From assembly GCF_030757795.1 (NCBI RefSeq), contig NZ_JAUQWH010000045.1, positions 1 to 55,406 of the forward strand: 55,406 nucleotides of DNA, written 5' to 3'. The notes beneath the pieces are model-generated. The model was given only the letters and a program-made list of their open reading frames with translations. It did no database searches and was not told the origin of the DNA. A program made the position numbers and the translations under genes. Shown here one piece after another: positions 14,991 to 24,100 of the stretch; within the stretch, counting starts at the first letter, position 1, and each line of letters begins with the position of its first letter. This stretch comes from Actinoplanes oryzae (GTDB lineage Bacteria > Actinomycetota > Actinomycetes > Mycobacteriales > Micromonosporaceae).

Positions 14991-15749
14991 ATGACAGACA
15001 TGCTCACCGACAAGGTCATCCTCATCACCGGCGCCAGCCGCGGCATCGGGGCCGCCGCGGCCACGCTCTTCGCCGAGGAGGGCGCGGCCGTCGTGCTCGC
15101 CTCCCGCGACACCGGCGTCCTCGATCGCATCGTCAAGGACATCCGGGCCGCCGGCGGGGTCGCGGACGCCGTCGCCCTAGACCTCGCCGACCGGACGAGC
15201 ATCCGCGCCGCCGTCGACCGGGCCGGCCAGCTGCACGGGCGCCTCGACGGGGCGTTCAACAACGGCGCGGCCATCCAGCAGCCCGGGCCGCTCGACACCA
15301 CGAGCGAGGAGGACATCGACCACCAGTTCGCGGTGAACTTCCGCGCCCACTGGACCGCGATGACCGCCGAGGCGCAGCTCATGCGGTCGCACGGGGGCGG
15401 GGCGATCGTCAACACGTCGAGCATCGGCAGCCGCAGGGCCAACCCCGCACTGCCGGCGTACGGGGCCATGAAGCGCGCGTTGAACAGCATCACCGAGACC
15501 GCCGCCGTGACCTGGGCCCGCGAGGGCATCCGCGTGAACGGCATCACGCCCGGCGGCACCGCCACGGAGATGATCGAGCAGTGGGAGGCGGCGACCCCGG
15601 GCATCAAGAACCGGATCAACGCCTCGTCGCCGCTGGGCCGCATGGCGCAGCCCCGGGAGGTCGCCGAGGTCGCGGCGTGGCTGCTCAGCGACCGTGCCTC
15701 GATGGTCACCGGCGCGATCGTCCCGGTCGACGGCGGCGCCGGCGCCTGA
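14991..15749 (+). CDS. SDR family oxidoreductase
   Basis: 252 residues. Classical SDR: TGASRGIG cofactor loop (13-20), NTSS catalytic-serine block and Tyr-x3-Lys in Y-G-A-M-K. The Ser-Arg pair after the second strand (V-L-A-S-R-D) suggests an NADP preference. The usual N-N-A-G motif is N-N-G-A here, a swap of the last two residues. First gene of a run with a NAD(P)-binding protein, a hydrolase and a phosphotransferase, and divergent from an MmyB-type regulator. Confidence 0.9.
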   Translation: MTDMLTDKVILITGASRGIGAAAATLFAEEGAAVVLASRDTGVLDRIVKDIRAAGGVADAVALDLADRTSIRAAVDRAGQLHGRLDGAFNNGAAIQQPGPLDTTSEEDIDHQFAVNFRAHWTAMTAEAQLMRSHGGGAIVNTSSIGSRRANPALPAYGAMKRALNSITETAAVTWAREGIRVNGITPGGTATEMIEQWEAATPGIKNRINASSPLGRMAQPREVAEVAAWLLSDRASMVTGAIVPVDGGAGA

Positions 15750-15821
15750 GCTGTCACATCCGGCGGGGCCGCCTCGTCCAGGTGAGCGAAGGACACCCTC
15801 TCCTGGAAGGAACACCATCCC

Positions 15822-16550
15822 ATGAAGATCGCCGTCATCGGTGGCACCGGGCTCATCGGCTCCCAGGTCGTCGCGATGCTGCGGGCCGACGGGCACGAGG
15901 CCGTCCCGCACTCCCCGTCCACCGGGCTCGACCTGCTCACCGGCGCGGGACTGGCCGAGGCCCTCGCGGGCGCGGACGTGGTCGTCAACCTGACGAACTC
16001 GCCGACCTTCGACGACGCGTCGCCCGCATTCTTCCGCACCACCATGGAGAACCTGTTGCCGGCTGCGAAGAGTGCGTCCCACGTGGTCGTCCTGTCGATC
16101 GTGGGCGTCGACCGGGTCCCGGGCTTCACCTACTACGAGGCGAAGGTGCTGCAGGAGCAGCTCCTGACGGCCGGGCCCGTACCGTGGTCGATCGTCCGCG
16201 CCACGCAGTTCTTCGAGTTCCTCGACGCGGTGGTGACCTCGGACCCCGGCCCGGCGGCCGTCCGCCTGCCCGCCACGCCGGTCCAGCCCATGGCGGCCGC
16301 CGACGTGGCCCGGGCGGTGGCCGACGTCAGCACGGGCGCGCCGCTCAACGGCATCCGCGACGTGGCGGGCCCCGAGGTCTTCCCGCTCGACGAGCTGGGG
16401 CGGATCGTCCTCGCGGCACACGGTGACACCCGGCCGGTCGTCACCGACCCGGCTGCCGGCCTGTTCGCGGCCGTGCCGGGCAACGCCATCATCGCGGGCG
16501 ACGACGCCGTGCTCGCGAAGACCACCTTGCGGGAGTGGCTCGCGCGCTGA
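15822..16550 (+). CDS. Atypical SDR / NmrA-like NAD(P)-binding protein
   Basis: 242 residues. It opens with the G-G-T-G-L-I-G Rossmann motif of atypical SDRs (residues 8-14) and lacks a Y-x3-K serine triad of classical type, though Y-Y-E-A-K occurs near residue 105. Members of this NmrA/SDR_a5-like group act as redox sensors or reductases. GGAAGGA before the ATG is a clear ribosome site. It lies 72 bases after the SDR gene on the same strand. Confidence 0.85.
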   Translation: MKIAVIGGTGLIGSQVVAMLRADGHEAVPHSPSTGLDLLTGAGLAEALAGADVVVNLTNSPTFDDASPAFFRTTMENLLPAAKSASHVVVLSIVGVDRVPGFTYYEAKVLQEQLLTAGPVPWSIVRATQFFEFLDAVVTSDPGPAAVRLPATPVQPMAAADVARAVADVSTGAPLNGIRDVAGPEVFPLDELGRIVLAAHGDTRPVVTDPAAGLFAAVPGNAIIAGDDAVLAKTTLREWLAR

Positions 16551-16566
16551 GTGACATCATCGGGAG

Positions 16567-17307
16567 GTGGACCTTCCCGTCGCGGTGCAGGAGAGCGGCC
16601 TTGCCGACGGCCCGGTGCTGCTCCTGCTCGCCGGGCAGGCCAACTCGCACGTGTGGTGGACCGGCCTGCGGGAGGCCTTCGAGGACCGCTTCCGGGTGGT
16701 CACCTTCGACTACCGGGGTACGGGCGGCAGCCGCGGCCCGGTCGGTGACTGGTCCACGGTCCTGTTCGCCGAGGACGCCGCCGCGGTGCTGCGGTCGGTG
16801 ACCGGCGCACCGGCGGCGGTCTACGGCACGTCGATGGGCGGCCGCGTCGCGCAACACCTGGCGGCGCGGCACCCCCACCTGGTCGACCGGCTGGTCCTGG
16901 CCTGCACCTCCCCGGGCGGCCCGCACGCCCGGGAGCGCACCCCCGAGGTGCGGCGGCGGCTCGCCGACCCCGCCACCAACGCCCGGACGCTGCGCGAGCT
17001 GTTCTACACCGACGCCTGGACGGGCGACAGCCACCTCTTCGGCGACCCCACCATGACCCCCGAGGAGGGCCGGGCGCACCTGCGCGCGAGCAACCGCCAC
17101 GACGCCTGGGACGCCCTGCCCCTGATCCAGGCGCCGACCCTCGTCCTGCACGGCACCGAGGACCTGATGGTGCCGTCCGCCAACGCGCCCCTGATCGCCG
17201 GCCGCATCCCGGGCGCGGCCCTGCACTGGACCGAGGGCGGCCGGCACGGCTTCTTCGACGAGTTCGCGGCGGAGCTGGCGCCGGTCCTCGACACCTTCCT
17301 GTCATGA
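16567..17307 (+). CDS. Alpha/beta hydrolase
   Basis: 246 residues. Nucleophile elbow G-T-S-M-G-G (Ser about 96), acid in H-G-T-E-D-L-M-V-P and catalytic His in G-G-R-H-G-F-F complete the triad, with the oxyanion strand LLLLAGQANSHVWW. The closest pattern is 3-oxoadipate enol-lactonase-like hydrolases, substrate unknown. The GTG at 16567 directly abuts GGGAGG, an unusually short spacing; a later GTG at 16585 is the alternative. The stop overlaps the next gene's ATG. Confidence 0.85.
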   Translation: MDLPVAVQESGLADGPVLLLLAGQANSHVWWTGLREAFEDRFRVVTFDYRGTGGSRGPVGDWSTVLFAEDAAAVLRSVTGAPAAVYGTSMGGRVAQHLAARHPHLVDRLVLACTSPGGPHARERTPEVRRRLADPATNARTLRELFYTDAWTGDSHLFGDPTMTPEEGRAHLRASNRHDAWDALPLIQAPTLVLHGTEDLMVPSANAPLIAGRIPGAALHWTEGGRHGFFDEFAAELAPVLDTFLS

Positions 17308-18086
17308 CCCCGCTGGAGTCCGTGCTGGCCGCGCACGGGCTCACGGGCGCGCGGGTCACGCCGCTCGGCGCGGGACTGGACAACTCCGCGATGCTGGTGG
17401 GCGACGACGTGGTGCTGCGCTTCGGCCGGGACGGGGCGGCCGTGGCGCGAGAGGCGCGACTGCTGGCCTTCCTGGCGCCGCGCGCGCCGGTGCCCGTACC
17501 GGTGCCGCTGTTTCATGACGAGCAGGCGGCCTGCCTGGCGTACCCCCTGCTGCCCGGCACCCCGCTGGTGCTGGCGCCGGCCGGCCGGGCTCGCGCCGTG
17601 CCGCAGCTCCGCGATTTCGTTGCCTGGCTGCACGCCCAGCCCGCGCCGGACATCCAGCGCGACGACACGCCGTTGCGCGACTGGTTGGCGCAGGCCCGCG
17701 ACGACCACGCCGCCGTCCGCGAGCTGATCCCGGACCGGCACCGGCGGGCGGTCGAGGACTTCCTGCGCGCCGACCCGCCGCCGGACACCCCGCACCGGGT
17801 CCTCGCCCACAACGACCTGGGCGCCGAACACATCCTCGTCGACGCGGCCGGCACGGTGACCGGCATCATCGACTGGACCGACGCGGCCCTCGCCGACCCG
17901 GCCGTCGACCACGCCCGCCTGCTGCGCGACCTGGGCCCGGCATACCGCGACCCGGCGCGGGACGAGCGGGCGCTCTTCCTGGCCCGCTGCCTGCTGCTGG
18001 AAGACCTCGCCTACGGCGTGGATGCGTACGCGGCCAACAGCCTGACAGCGCTGTCCTGGCTCTTCGCCCCGGGCCGGGTGCCGTGA
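17304..18086 (+). CDS. APH-family phosphotransferase
   Basis: 260 residues. Kinase-like APH fold with the catalytic loop H-N-D-L-G-A-E-H-I-L-V-D and the metal-binding I-I-D-W-T-D-A. The family phosphorylates aminoglycosides, macrolides or small metabolites such as homoserine and fructosamine. The N-terminal strand pattern (LGAGLDNSAMLVGDDVVLRF) is the ATP-binding lobe. Translationally coupled to the hydrolase (ATGA). Resistance or metabolism cannot be decided from sequence. Confidence 0.85.
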   Translation: MTPLESVLAAHGLTGARVTPLGAGLDNSAMLVGDDVVLRFGRDGAAVAREARLLAFLAPRAPVPVPVPLFHDEQAACLAYPLLPGTPLVLAPAGRARAVPQLRDFVAWLHAQPAPDIQRDDTPLRDWLAQARDDHAAVRELIPDRHRRAVEDFLRADPPPDTPHRVLAHNDLGAEHILVDAAGTVTGIIDWTDAALADPAVDHARLLRDLGPAYRDPARDERALFLARCLLLEDLAYGVDAYAANSLTALSWLFAPGRVP

Positions 18087-18107
18087 GCTTCGGACGCCGG
18101 CGCGGAA

Positions 18108-18130
18108 GCCGGGCGCATCGAACGCCCGGC
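18108..18130. terminator. Hairpin terminator between convergent genes
   Basis: GCCGGGCG (18108-18115) pairs with CGCCCGGC (18123-18130) around a 7-base loop, between the convergent phosphotransferase and old yellow enzyme genes. No U-tract. Confidence 0.65.
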
Positions 18131-18140
18131 CTGCGCGTTG

Positions 18141-19208
18141 TCAGGCGAGGACGGGGTAGTCCGTGTAGCCCTCGTGGTCGCCGCCGTAGGCCTTGGTGTA
18201 GTCGGGGGTGTTGAAGGGGCCGCCCGCGCGGAGCCGGTCGACGAGGTCCGGGTTGGCGAGGAAGAGGGCGCCGTAGGAGACCAGGTCGGCCGCGCCGGTC
18301 TCGACCAGCTGGAGGGCCTCCGGGCCGGTCCAGGCCCCCGGGGTGTACGGGTTCAGGATGAGCGTGCCGGTCCAGCGCTCGCGCAGCTGCGGGGTGAACT
18401 CGGTGTCCGGGCCCTCCATGACGTGCAGGTAGGCGAGGCCGAGCGGGTTCAGCTCGTCGAGCAGGGCCAGGTAGCGCTCGCGGTGCCCGTCCTCGACGAG
18501 GTCGCCGAGGCCGTTGGCGGGGGAGAGGCGCAGGCCGGTGCGGTCGGCGCCGATCGCCCCAGCCACCGCGCGGGCCACCTCGACCACCAGGCGGATGCGG
18601 TTGTCGCCGCCCCACTCGTCGGTGCGGACGTTGGCGTTGGTGGACAGGAACTGGTGGAGCAGGTAGCCGTTGGCGCCGTGGATCTCGACGCCGTCGAAGC
18701 CGGCGGCGATCGCGTTGCGGGCCGCCTCGGCGAACTCCTCGACGGTGGCGTGGATCTCGTCGGAGGCGAGTTCGCGGGGCACGACGTGGTCCTGGGGACC
18801 GTCCGGCGTGAAGGCCTGGCCCGCGGCGCGCACCGGGGAGGCGCCGACCGGGCTCAGGTCGGTGTCGCCGGCGTAGAGGCTGGGGTGGCCGATGCGGCCG
18901 GTGTGCATGAGCTGGGCGAAAATGAGGCCGCCGCGCTCGTGGACCGCGCCGGTGACCTTCTGCCAGGCGGCGACCTGGGCGGCGGTGTGCAGGCCGGGCG
19001 TGTTCATGTAGCCCTGGCCGACGGCGGACGGCTGGATGCCCTCGGTGACGATCAGGCCCGCCCCGGCGCGCTGGCCGTAGTAGGTCGCCATCAGGTCGGT
19101 GGGGCTGCCGCCCTCCCCGTACGCGCGGCTGCGGGTCATCGGCGCCATCACGATCGCTGTGCTCGCGCGGTAACGGCCCACCTGCACGGGTTCGAAAGCG
19201 TTGCTCAT
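18141..19208 (-). CDS. Old yellow enzyme family NADH:flavin oxidoreductase
   Basis: 355 residues, a full TIM-barrel ene-reductase. Landmarks are APMTRSRA at the FMN site, V-T-E-G-I-Q-P, the Q-L-M-H-T-G-R strand, and the H-G-A-N-G-Y-L-L-H-Q-F-L-S block typical of the family. These enzymes use NAD(P)H to reduce activated C=C bonds or nitro compounds. GGGAGG sits 7 bases before the ATG. It diverges from an MmyB-type XRE regulator at 19322, the usual arrangement for this pair. Confidence 0.94.
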   Translation of the reverse strand: MSNAFEPVQVGRYRASTAIVMAPMTRSRAYGEGGSPTDLMATYYGQRAGAGLIVTEGIQPSAVGQGYMNTPGLHTAAQVAAWQKVTGAVHERGGLIFAQLMHTGRIGHPSLYAGDTDLSPVGASPVRAAGQAFTPDGPQDHVVPRELASDEIHATVEEFAEAARNAIAAGFDGVEIHGANGYLLHQFLSTNANVRTDEWGGDNRIRLVVEVARAVAGAIGADRTGLRLSPANGLGDLVEDGHRERYLALLDELNPLGLAYLHVMEGPDTEFTPQLRERWTGTLILNPYTPGAWTGPEALQLVETGAADLVSYGALFLANPDLVDRLRAGGPFNTPDYTKAYGGDHEGYTDYPVLA

Positions 19209-19308
19209 GTCGTGCCTCCCTGTGTAGTTCGCGACCACAGGAAGCTTCGCGGCCCGGTGGATCTTCCCCTCTGGACAGTGAGAGGCGTCACTACGGCTCC
19301 ACGGCAGC

Positions 19309-19314
19309 TACGCT
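19309..19314 (+). promoter_or_regulatory. -10 box for leaderless transcription of the XRE regulator
   Basis: TACGCT lies 7 bases before the ATG at 19322 and there is no ribosome site, fitting a leaderless mRNA. Confidence 0.55.
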
Positions 19315-19321
19315 CGCGGCC

Positions 19322-20146
19322 ATGACCGGCGACAACGCACTGGGCGACTTCCTGCGGGCCGCCCGTTCCCGGATCGAGCCCGGCGACGTCGGGCTGCCCG
19401 GCGGCGCCCTGGGGAGGCGGGTGGCGGGCCTGCGCCGCGAGGAGGTCGCCGTGCTCGCCGGGGTGAGCGCCGACTACTACGCGCGGCTGGAGCAGGGGCG
19501 CGAGCGCAACCCGTCCGCGCAGGTGGTCGACGCGATCGGGCGGTGCTTCCGGCTGGCCCCGGAGGCGCGCGCCCACCTCTACCGGCTGGCCGGGCTGCAT
19601 CCGGGCCGGGAGCCGGAGCCGGCGCGCGACCGGGTGCACCCCGAGCTGCTGCGGCTGCTGGAGGCTTTCCCGCTCGCCGCGGCGTACGTCCTCGGGCCGG
19701 CCTTCGACGTGCTGGCCGCCAACCGGGTGGCCGGGGCGCTGCTGTCGCCGTTCGGCGCCGAGCGCAACATGGCTCGCGTCGTGTTCACCCACCCCGAGGC
19801 CGCCACGGTGTTCGCGGAGTGGCCGGAGCTGGCGCGCAACGTGGTGCACGCGCTGCGCCTCAACGCCGGCCTCTTCCCGGATGACGCGGAGATCTCGGGG
19901 CTGGTGGCGGAGCTCGACGCCGCGTCGGCGCAGTTCCGCACGTGGTGGCGGGACCAGCGGGTCGCCCCGCTGGCCCGGATGGCCAAGGTGTTCGTCCATC
20001 CCGGGGCCGGCCGGGTGGAGCTGACCTACCAGACGTTCGACGTGGTCGACGCCCCCGGGCAGCAGCTGCTGGTGGGGACGCCGGAGCCGGGCTCGGCGAG
20101 CGCGCGGGCCGTCGCGTGCCTGGCCGGCGTGGCGGCACCGGCCTGA
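19322..20146 (+). CDS. XRE family regulator with MmyB-like ligand-binding domain
   Basis: 274 residues. N-terminal helix-turn-helix (GLRREEVAVLAGVSADYYARLEQGR, about 36-60) and a C-terminal MmyB-like domain (FDVLAANRVAGALLSPF, ERNMARVVFTHP). It is a paralogue in design of the regulator at 14068. It diverges from the old yellow enzyme gene and is the likely regulator of it. It converges with the SDR at 20154 with only 7 bases between. Confidence 0.9.
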   Translation: MTGDNALGDFLRAARSRIEPGDVGLPGGALGRRVAGLRREEVAVLAGVSADYYARLEQGRERNPSAQVVDAIGRCFRLAPEARAHLYRLAGLHPGREPEPARDRVHPELLRLLEAFPLAAAYVLGPAFDVLAANRVAGALLSPFGAERNMARVVFTHPEAATVFAEWPELARNVVHALRLNAGLFPDDAEISGLVAELDAASAQFRTWWRDQRVAPLARMAKVFVHPGAGRVELTYQTFDVVDAPGQQLLVGTPEPGSASARAVACLAGVAAPA

Positions 20147-20153
20147 CCGTCGC

Positions 20154-20873
20154 TCACCTCTGGGCGGTGGGCCGGATGACGAGCTCGTTGACGTCGACCG
20201 ACGCGGGCTGGGCGAGGGCGTAGGCGATCGCGTCGGCGACGGCGGACGGCGGGATGGCCAGCTGCTCGGTCGCGGCGCGGGCGGCGGCCTGGACCTCGGC
20301 GGCGCCGCCGGTGTGGGTGAGCTCGGTGTCGGTGAAGCCGGGGGAGACCACCGTCATGCGAATGTCGGTGTGTTCCTGCCGGAAGCCCTCGGACAGCGCC
20401 CGCACACCGAACTTGGTGGCGCTGTAGACGGCGGCCGTGGCGTCGACGCGCAGGCCCGCCACCGACGAGACGTTGACGATGTGCCCCTCGCCCTGGGCCC
20501 GCATGGTGGGCAGCACCGCCGCGATGCCGTGGAGCACGCCGCGCAGGTTCACGTCGATCATCCGGTTCCAGTCGTCGACGCGCAGGTCGGCGACGGGGGA
20601 CAGGGGCATCACGCCGGCGTTGTTGACGAGGACGTCGATGCGACCGTGCTCCCGCAGCGCCGCGCCGGCGAAGGCGCGGACGCTGTCGAGGCTGGTGACG
20701 TCGAGCGGGTGGCGGTGGAGGCCCGGAACCTCCCGGGCGAGCTGCTCCAGCCGATCGGTGCGCCGGGCGCCGGCGACGACCCGGTGGCCGTCGGCGGCGA
20801 GGCGCCGGGCGGTGGCCTCGCCGATGCCGCTGCTGGCGCCGGTGACGAGAACAACCTTCGAGGTGGTGGTCAT
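20154..20873 (-). CDS. SDR family oxidoreductase
   Basis: 239 residues. TGASSGIG near residue 12, NNAG near 87, serine in NVSS and Tyr-x3-Lys in Y-S-A-T-K. The A-R-R pair after strand 2 suggests NADP. It resembles the YdfG-like or serine-type SDRs used as general carbonyl reductases. AGGAG 5 bases before the ATG at 20873 fixes the start, rejecting the longer frame. Divergent from the large NRPS gene with 276 bases between. Confidence 0.9.
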   Translation of the reverse strand: MTTTSKVVLVTGASSGIGEATARRLAADGHRVVAGARRTDRLEQLAREVPGLHRHPLDVTSLDSVRAFAGAALREHGRIDVLVNNAGVMPLSPVADLRVDDWNRMIDVNLRGVLHGIAAVLPTMRAQGEGHIVNVSSVAGLRVDATAAVYSATKFGVRALSEGFRQEHTDIRMTVVSPGFTDTELTHTGGAAEVQAAARAATEQLAIPPSAVADAIAYALAQPASVDVNELVIRPTAQR

Positions 20874-21149
20874 GACACTCCTGATTCGCGATGCGACGCG
20901 GTGGCGCCGCCCCACCAGTGGACGGGCGTTGCGGACGGCGGGGAAGGCCGTGGGAACCGGGGTGTGCCGCACCCAGGAAGAAGGGCCGCATGCGGGATCG
21001 AGGCGCTGTGTGTCTTCGGACACGAAAAGTTCGTCGTGCCGTCATGGGGCGGCGAAAGCACGTAGCGTGGACCGCTGCCCTGGGCAGCTCGTCGATGTGC
21101 GCGCCGCGGGCCTGTAGCCGACCCGTGAGGCGAAAGTGGGACGCGCCCG
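20874..21149. other. Divergent intergenic region between SDR and pls-like gene
   Basis: 276 bases without a gene. It contains TAGCGT at 21063-21068, a possible -10 for the NRPS gene with an 81-base leader, but no good -35 is seen. No operator palindrome was recognised. Confidence 0.4.
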
Positions 21150-24100
21150 TTGACTGTGACGACTGACCTGCGGCTGATCACCCTTCCCGAGCTCACCGTC
21201 GCGCCGTTCGCGCCGGCGGTGTTCCGCGCGCAGTCGGCTCCGGTGCGCCGCACGTTGCTCGACGTCGTCGACGAGACGGCGAGGACGCATCCGGGGGCCG
21301 CGGCGATCGACGACGGGTCGCGGGTGCTGACCTACCGGCAGCTGGCGGAGGAGATCGACGCGCTGCGGGGGACGCTCGCCGGGCACGGGATCGGCGCGGG
21401 GGACCGGGTCGGCGTGCGCATCGCGTCCGGCTCGGCGGAGCTCTATCTGGCGATTCTCGGCGTGCTGGCGGCGGGCGCGGCCTATGTCCCGGTCGACGCC
21501 GACGATCCGGACGAGCGCGCGCAGGTGGTCTTCGGCGAGGCGGGCGTGTGCGCGGTGCTCGGCGACGGCCTCACCGTCACGATGCTCGGCACCCCCGGCG
21601 GCGACGTGCGGCGGCCGGCCCCGGACGACGACGCCTGGATCATCTTCACCTCCGGTTCCACGGGTACGCCGAAGGGCGTCGCGGTCACCCACGGCTCGGC
21701 GGCCGCGTTCGTCGACGCCGAGGCGGAGTTGTTCCTGCGGGGGGAGCCGATCGGCCCCGGGGACAGGGTGCTGGCCGGGCTCTCCGTGGCCTTCGACGCC
21801 TCCTGCGAGGAGATGTGGCTGGCGTGGCGGCACGGCGCCTGCCTGGTGCCGGCGCAGCGCTCGCTCGTGCGCAGCGGCGTCGACCTCGGCCCGTGGCTGG
21901 CCGGGCAGCGGATCACGATCGTGTCCACGGTCCCGACGCTGGCCTCGCTGTGGCCGGTCGAGGCGCTCGACGACGTGCGGCTGCTGATCTTCGGCGGCGA
22001 GGCGTGCCCGCCCGAGCTGGCCGAGCGGCTGGCCGTCGAGGGGCGCGAGGTCTGGAACACGTACGGGCCGACCGAGGCGACCGTCGTCGCCTGCGCCGCC
22101 CGGCTGACCGGCGAGGGCCCGGTGCGCATCGGCCTGCCGCTGCACGGCTGGGAGCTCGTCGTCGTCGGCCCGGACGGGCTGCCCGTCGCCATGGGCGAGA
22201 CCGGCGAGCTGGTGATCGGCGGCGTCGGCCTGGCCCGCTACCTGGACGCGGCCAAGGACGCCGAGAAGTTCGCGCCGCTGCCCGCGCTGGGCTGGGACCG
22301 GGCCTACCGCAGCGGCGACATCGTGCGCGCCGAGCCGGAGGGGCTGCTCTTCCTCGGGCGCGGCGACGAGCAGATCAAGCTCGGCGGCCGCCGGATCGAG
22401 CTGGGCGAGGTCGACGCCGCGCTGCAGGCCCTGCCCGGGGTCGCCGGCGCGGCCGCCGCCGTCAAGACGACCGCCGCGGGCAACCAGCTGCTGGTCGGCT
22501 ACGTGGTGGCCCAGGAGGGCTTCGACAAGACCGCGGCGGCCGGGCAGCTGCGGGAGCACCTGCCGGCCGCGCTGGTCCCGCTGCTCGCCGTCGTCGACGA
22601 TCTGCCCACCAAGACGTCGGGCAAGGTCGACCGGGCGCTCCTGCCGTGGCCCCTGGCCGCCGAGACCGCGGGGGAGCTCACCGGCACGGAGGACTGGCTG
22701 GCCACCGGCTGGGAGCAGATCCTCGGCGTACGCCCGGCCGCCCCCGACGCCGACTTCTTCACCAGCGGCGGCGGCAGCCTGACCGCGGCGCAGCTCGTCG
22801 CGTACATCCGCCGCACCCACCCGGCGGCCTCGGTCGCCGACATCTACCAGCACCCCGGCCTGGGCGCCCTCGCCGCGCGCCTCGACGGCATGGAGGCCAC
22901 CTCCGCCGTACGCCCGGACGTGCGCCCCACACCCCGCCGCGCCGGGCTGTTCCAGGCCCTCCTGATGCTGCCCATGCTCGTCTTCGTGGGCCTGCGCTGG
23001 ACGACCGTGCTCGCGGCCGTCAGCAACCTCGTCCTGCCCTGGGCGCCGCACGTGTCGTGGTGGTGGGTCGCCGCGGGCTGGGTGCTGCTGTTCAGCCCGC
23101 CCGCGCGGATCGGCCTGGCGGCGGGCGTGGCCCGGCTGCTGCTGCGCGGCGTGCGCCCCGGCGACCACCCGCGCGGCGGCAGCGTGCACCTGCGGCTCTG
23201 GGCGGCCGAGCGGTTCGCCGAGCTCACCGGCGCGACCGGCGTCGCCGGGGCGTCCTGGATGATCACGTACGCCCGGCTGCTCGGCGCCCAGCTCGGCCCG
23301 GACGTCGACCTGCACGCGGCGCCGCCCGTCACCGGCATGCTCAAGCTGGGCCGCGGCGCGGCCGTCGAGCCGGAGGCCGACCTGTCCGGCCACTGGGTCG
23401 ACGGCGACGTGGTGCGCGTCGGCCGCATCCGCATCGGCGCGGGGGCCCGGATCGGGGCCCGCAGCACACTCATGCCCGGCGCCCGGGTCGCCAAGGGCGC
23501 CCGGGTGGCCCCGGGGACCACGGTCTCCGGGGCGGTCCGCGCGACCCGTGGGCCCAAGGAGGAGTGGCCCGCCGAGCGTCCGGCCCGCTCGCGGGTCTGG
23601 CCCACGGTCTACGGGCTCACCGGGCAGGTGCTGAGCCTGATCCCGGCCGTCGCCGCCCTGCCCGGCATCGCGCTGCTCGCCCCGGCGCAGCAGGACGGGC
23701 CGGACCTCGGCGCCGCCCTGGCCGTCACGCCCGCCGCCGCCGTCGCCTGGTTCCTCACGTACGCCCTCCTGGTCCTCGCCGGCGTCCGGCTGCTCGGCCT
23801 CGGCCTGCGCGCCGGCCACCACCCCGTCCAGGGGCGCGTGGCGTGGCAGGTGTGGGCCACCGAGCGGCTGATGGCCATGGCCCGCATCGGCCTCTTCCCC
23901 CTGTACGCCAGCCTGTTCACCCCCGTCTGGCTGCGCCTGCTCGGGGCGCGGGTCGGGCGCAACGTCGAGGCGTCGACCGTGCTCGCGGTGCCCGCCATGA
24001 CGACGGTCCACGACGGGGCGTTCCTGGCCGACGACACGATGGTCGCCACGTACGAGCTGAGCCACGGCTGGCTGCGCATCGCCCCGGCCCGCATCGGCAA

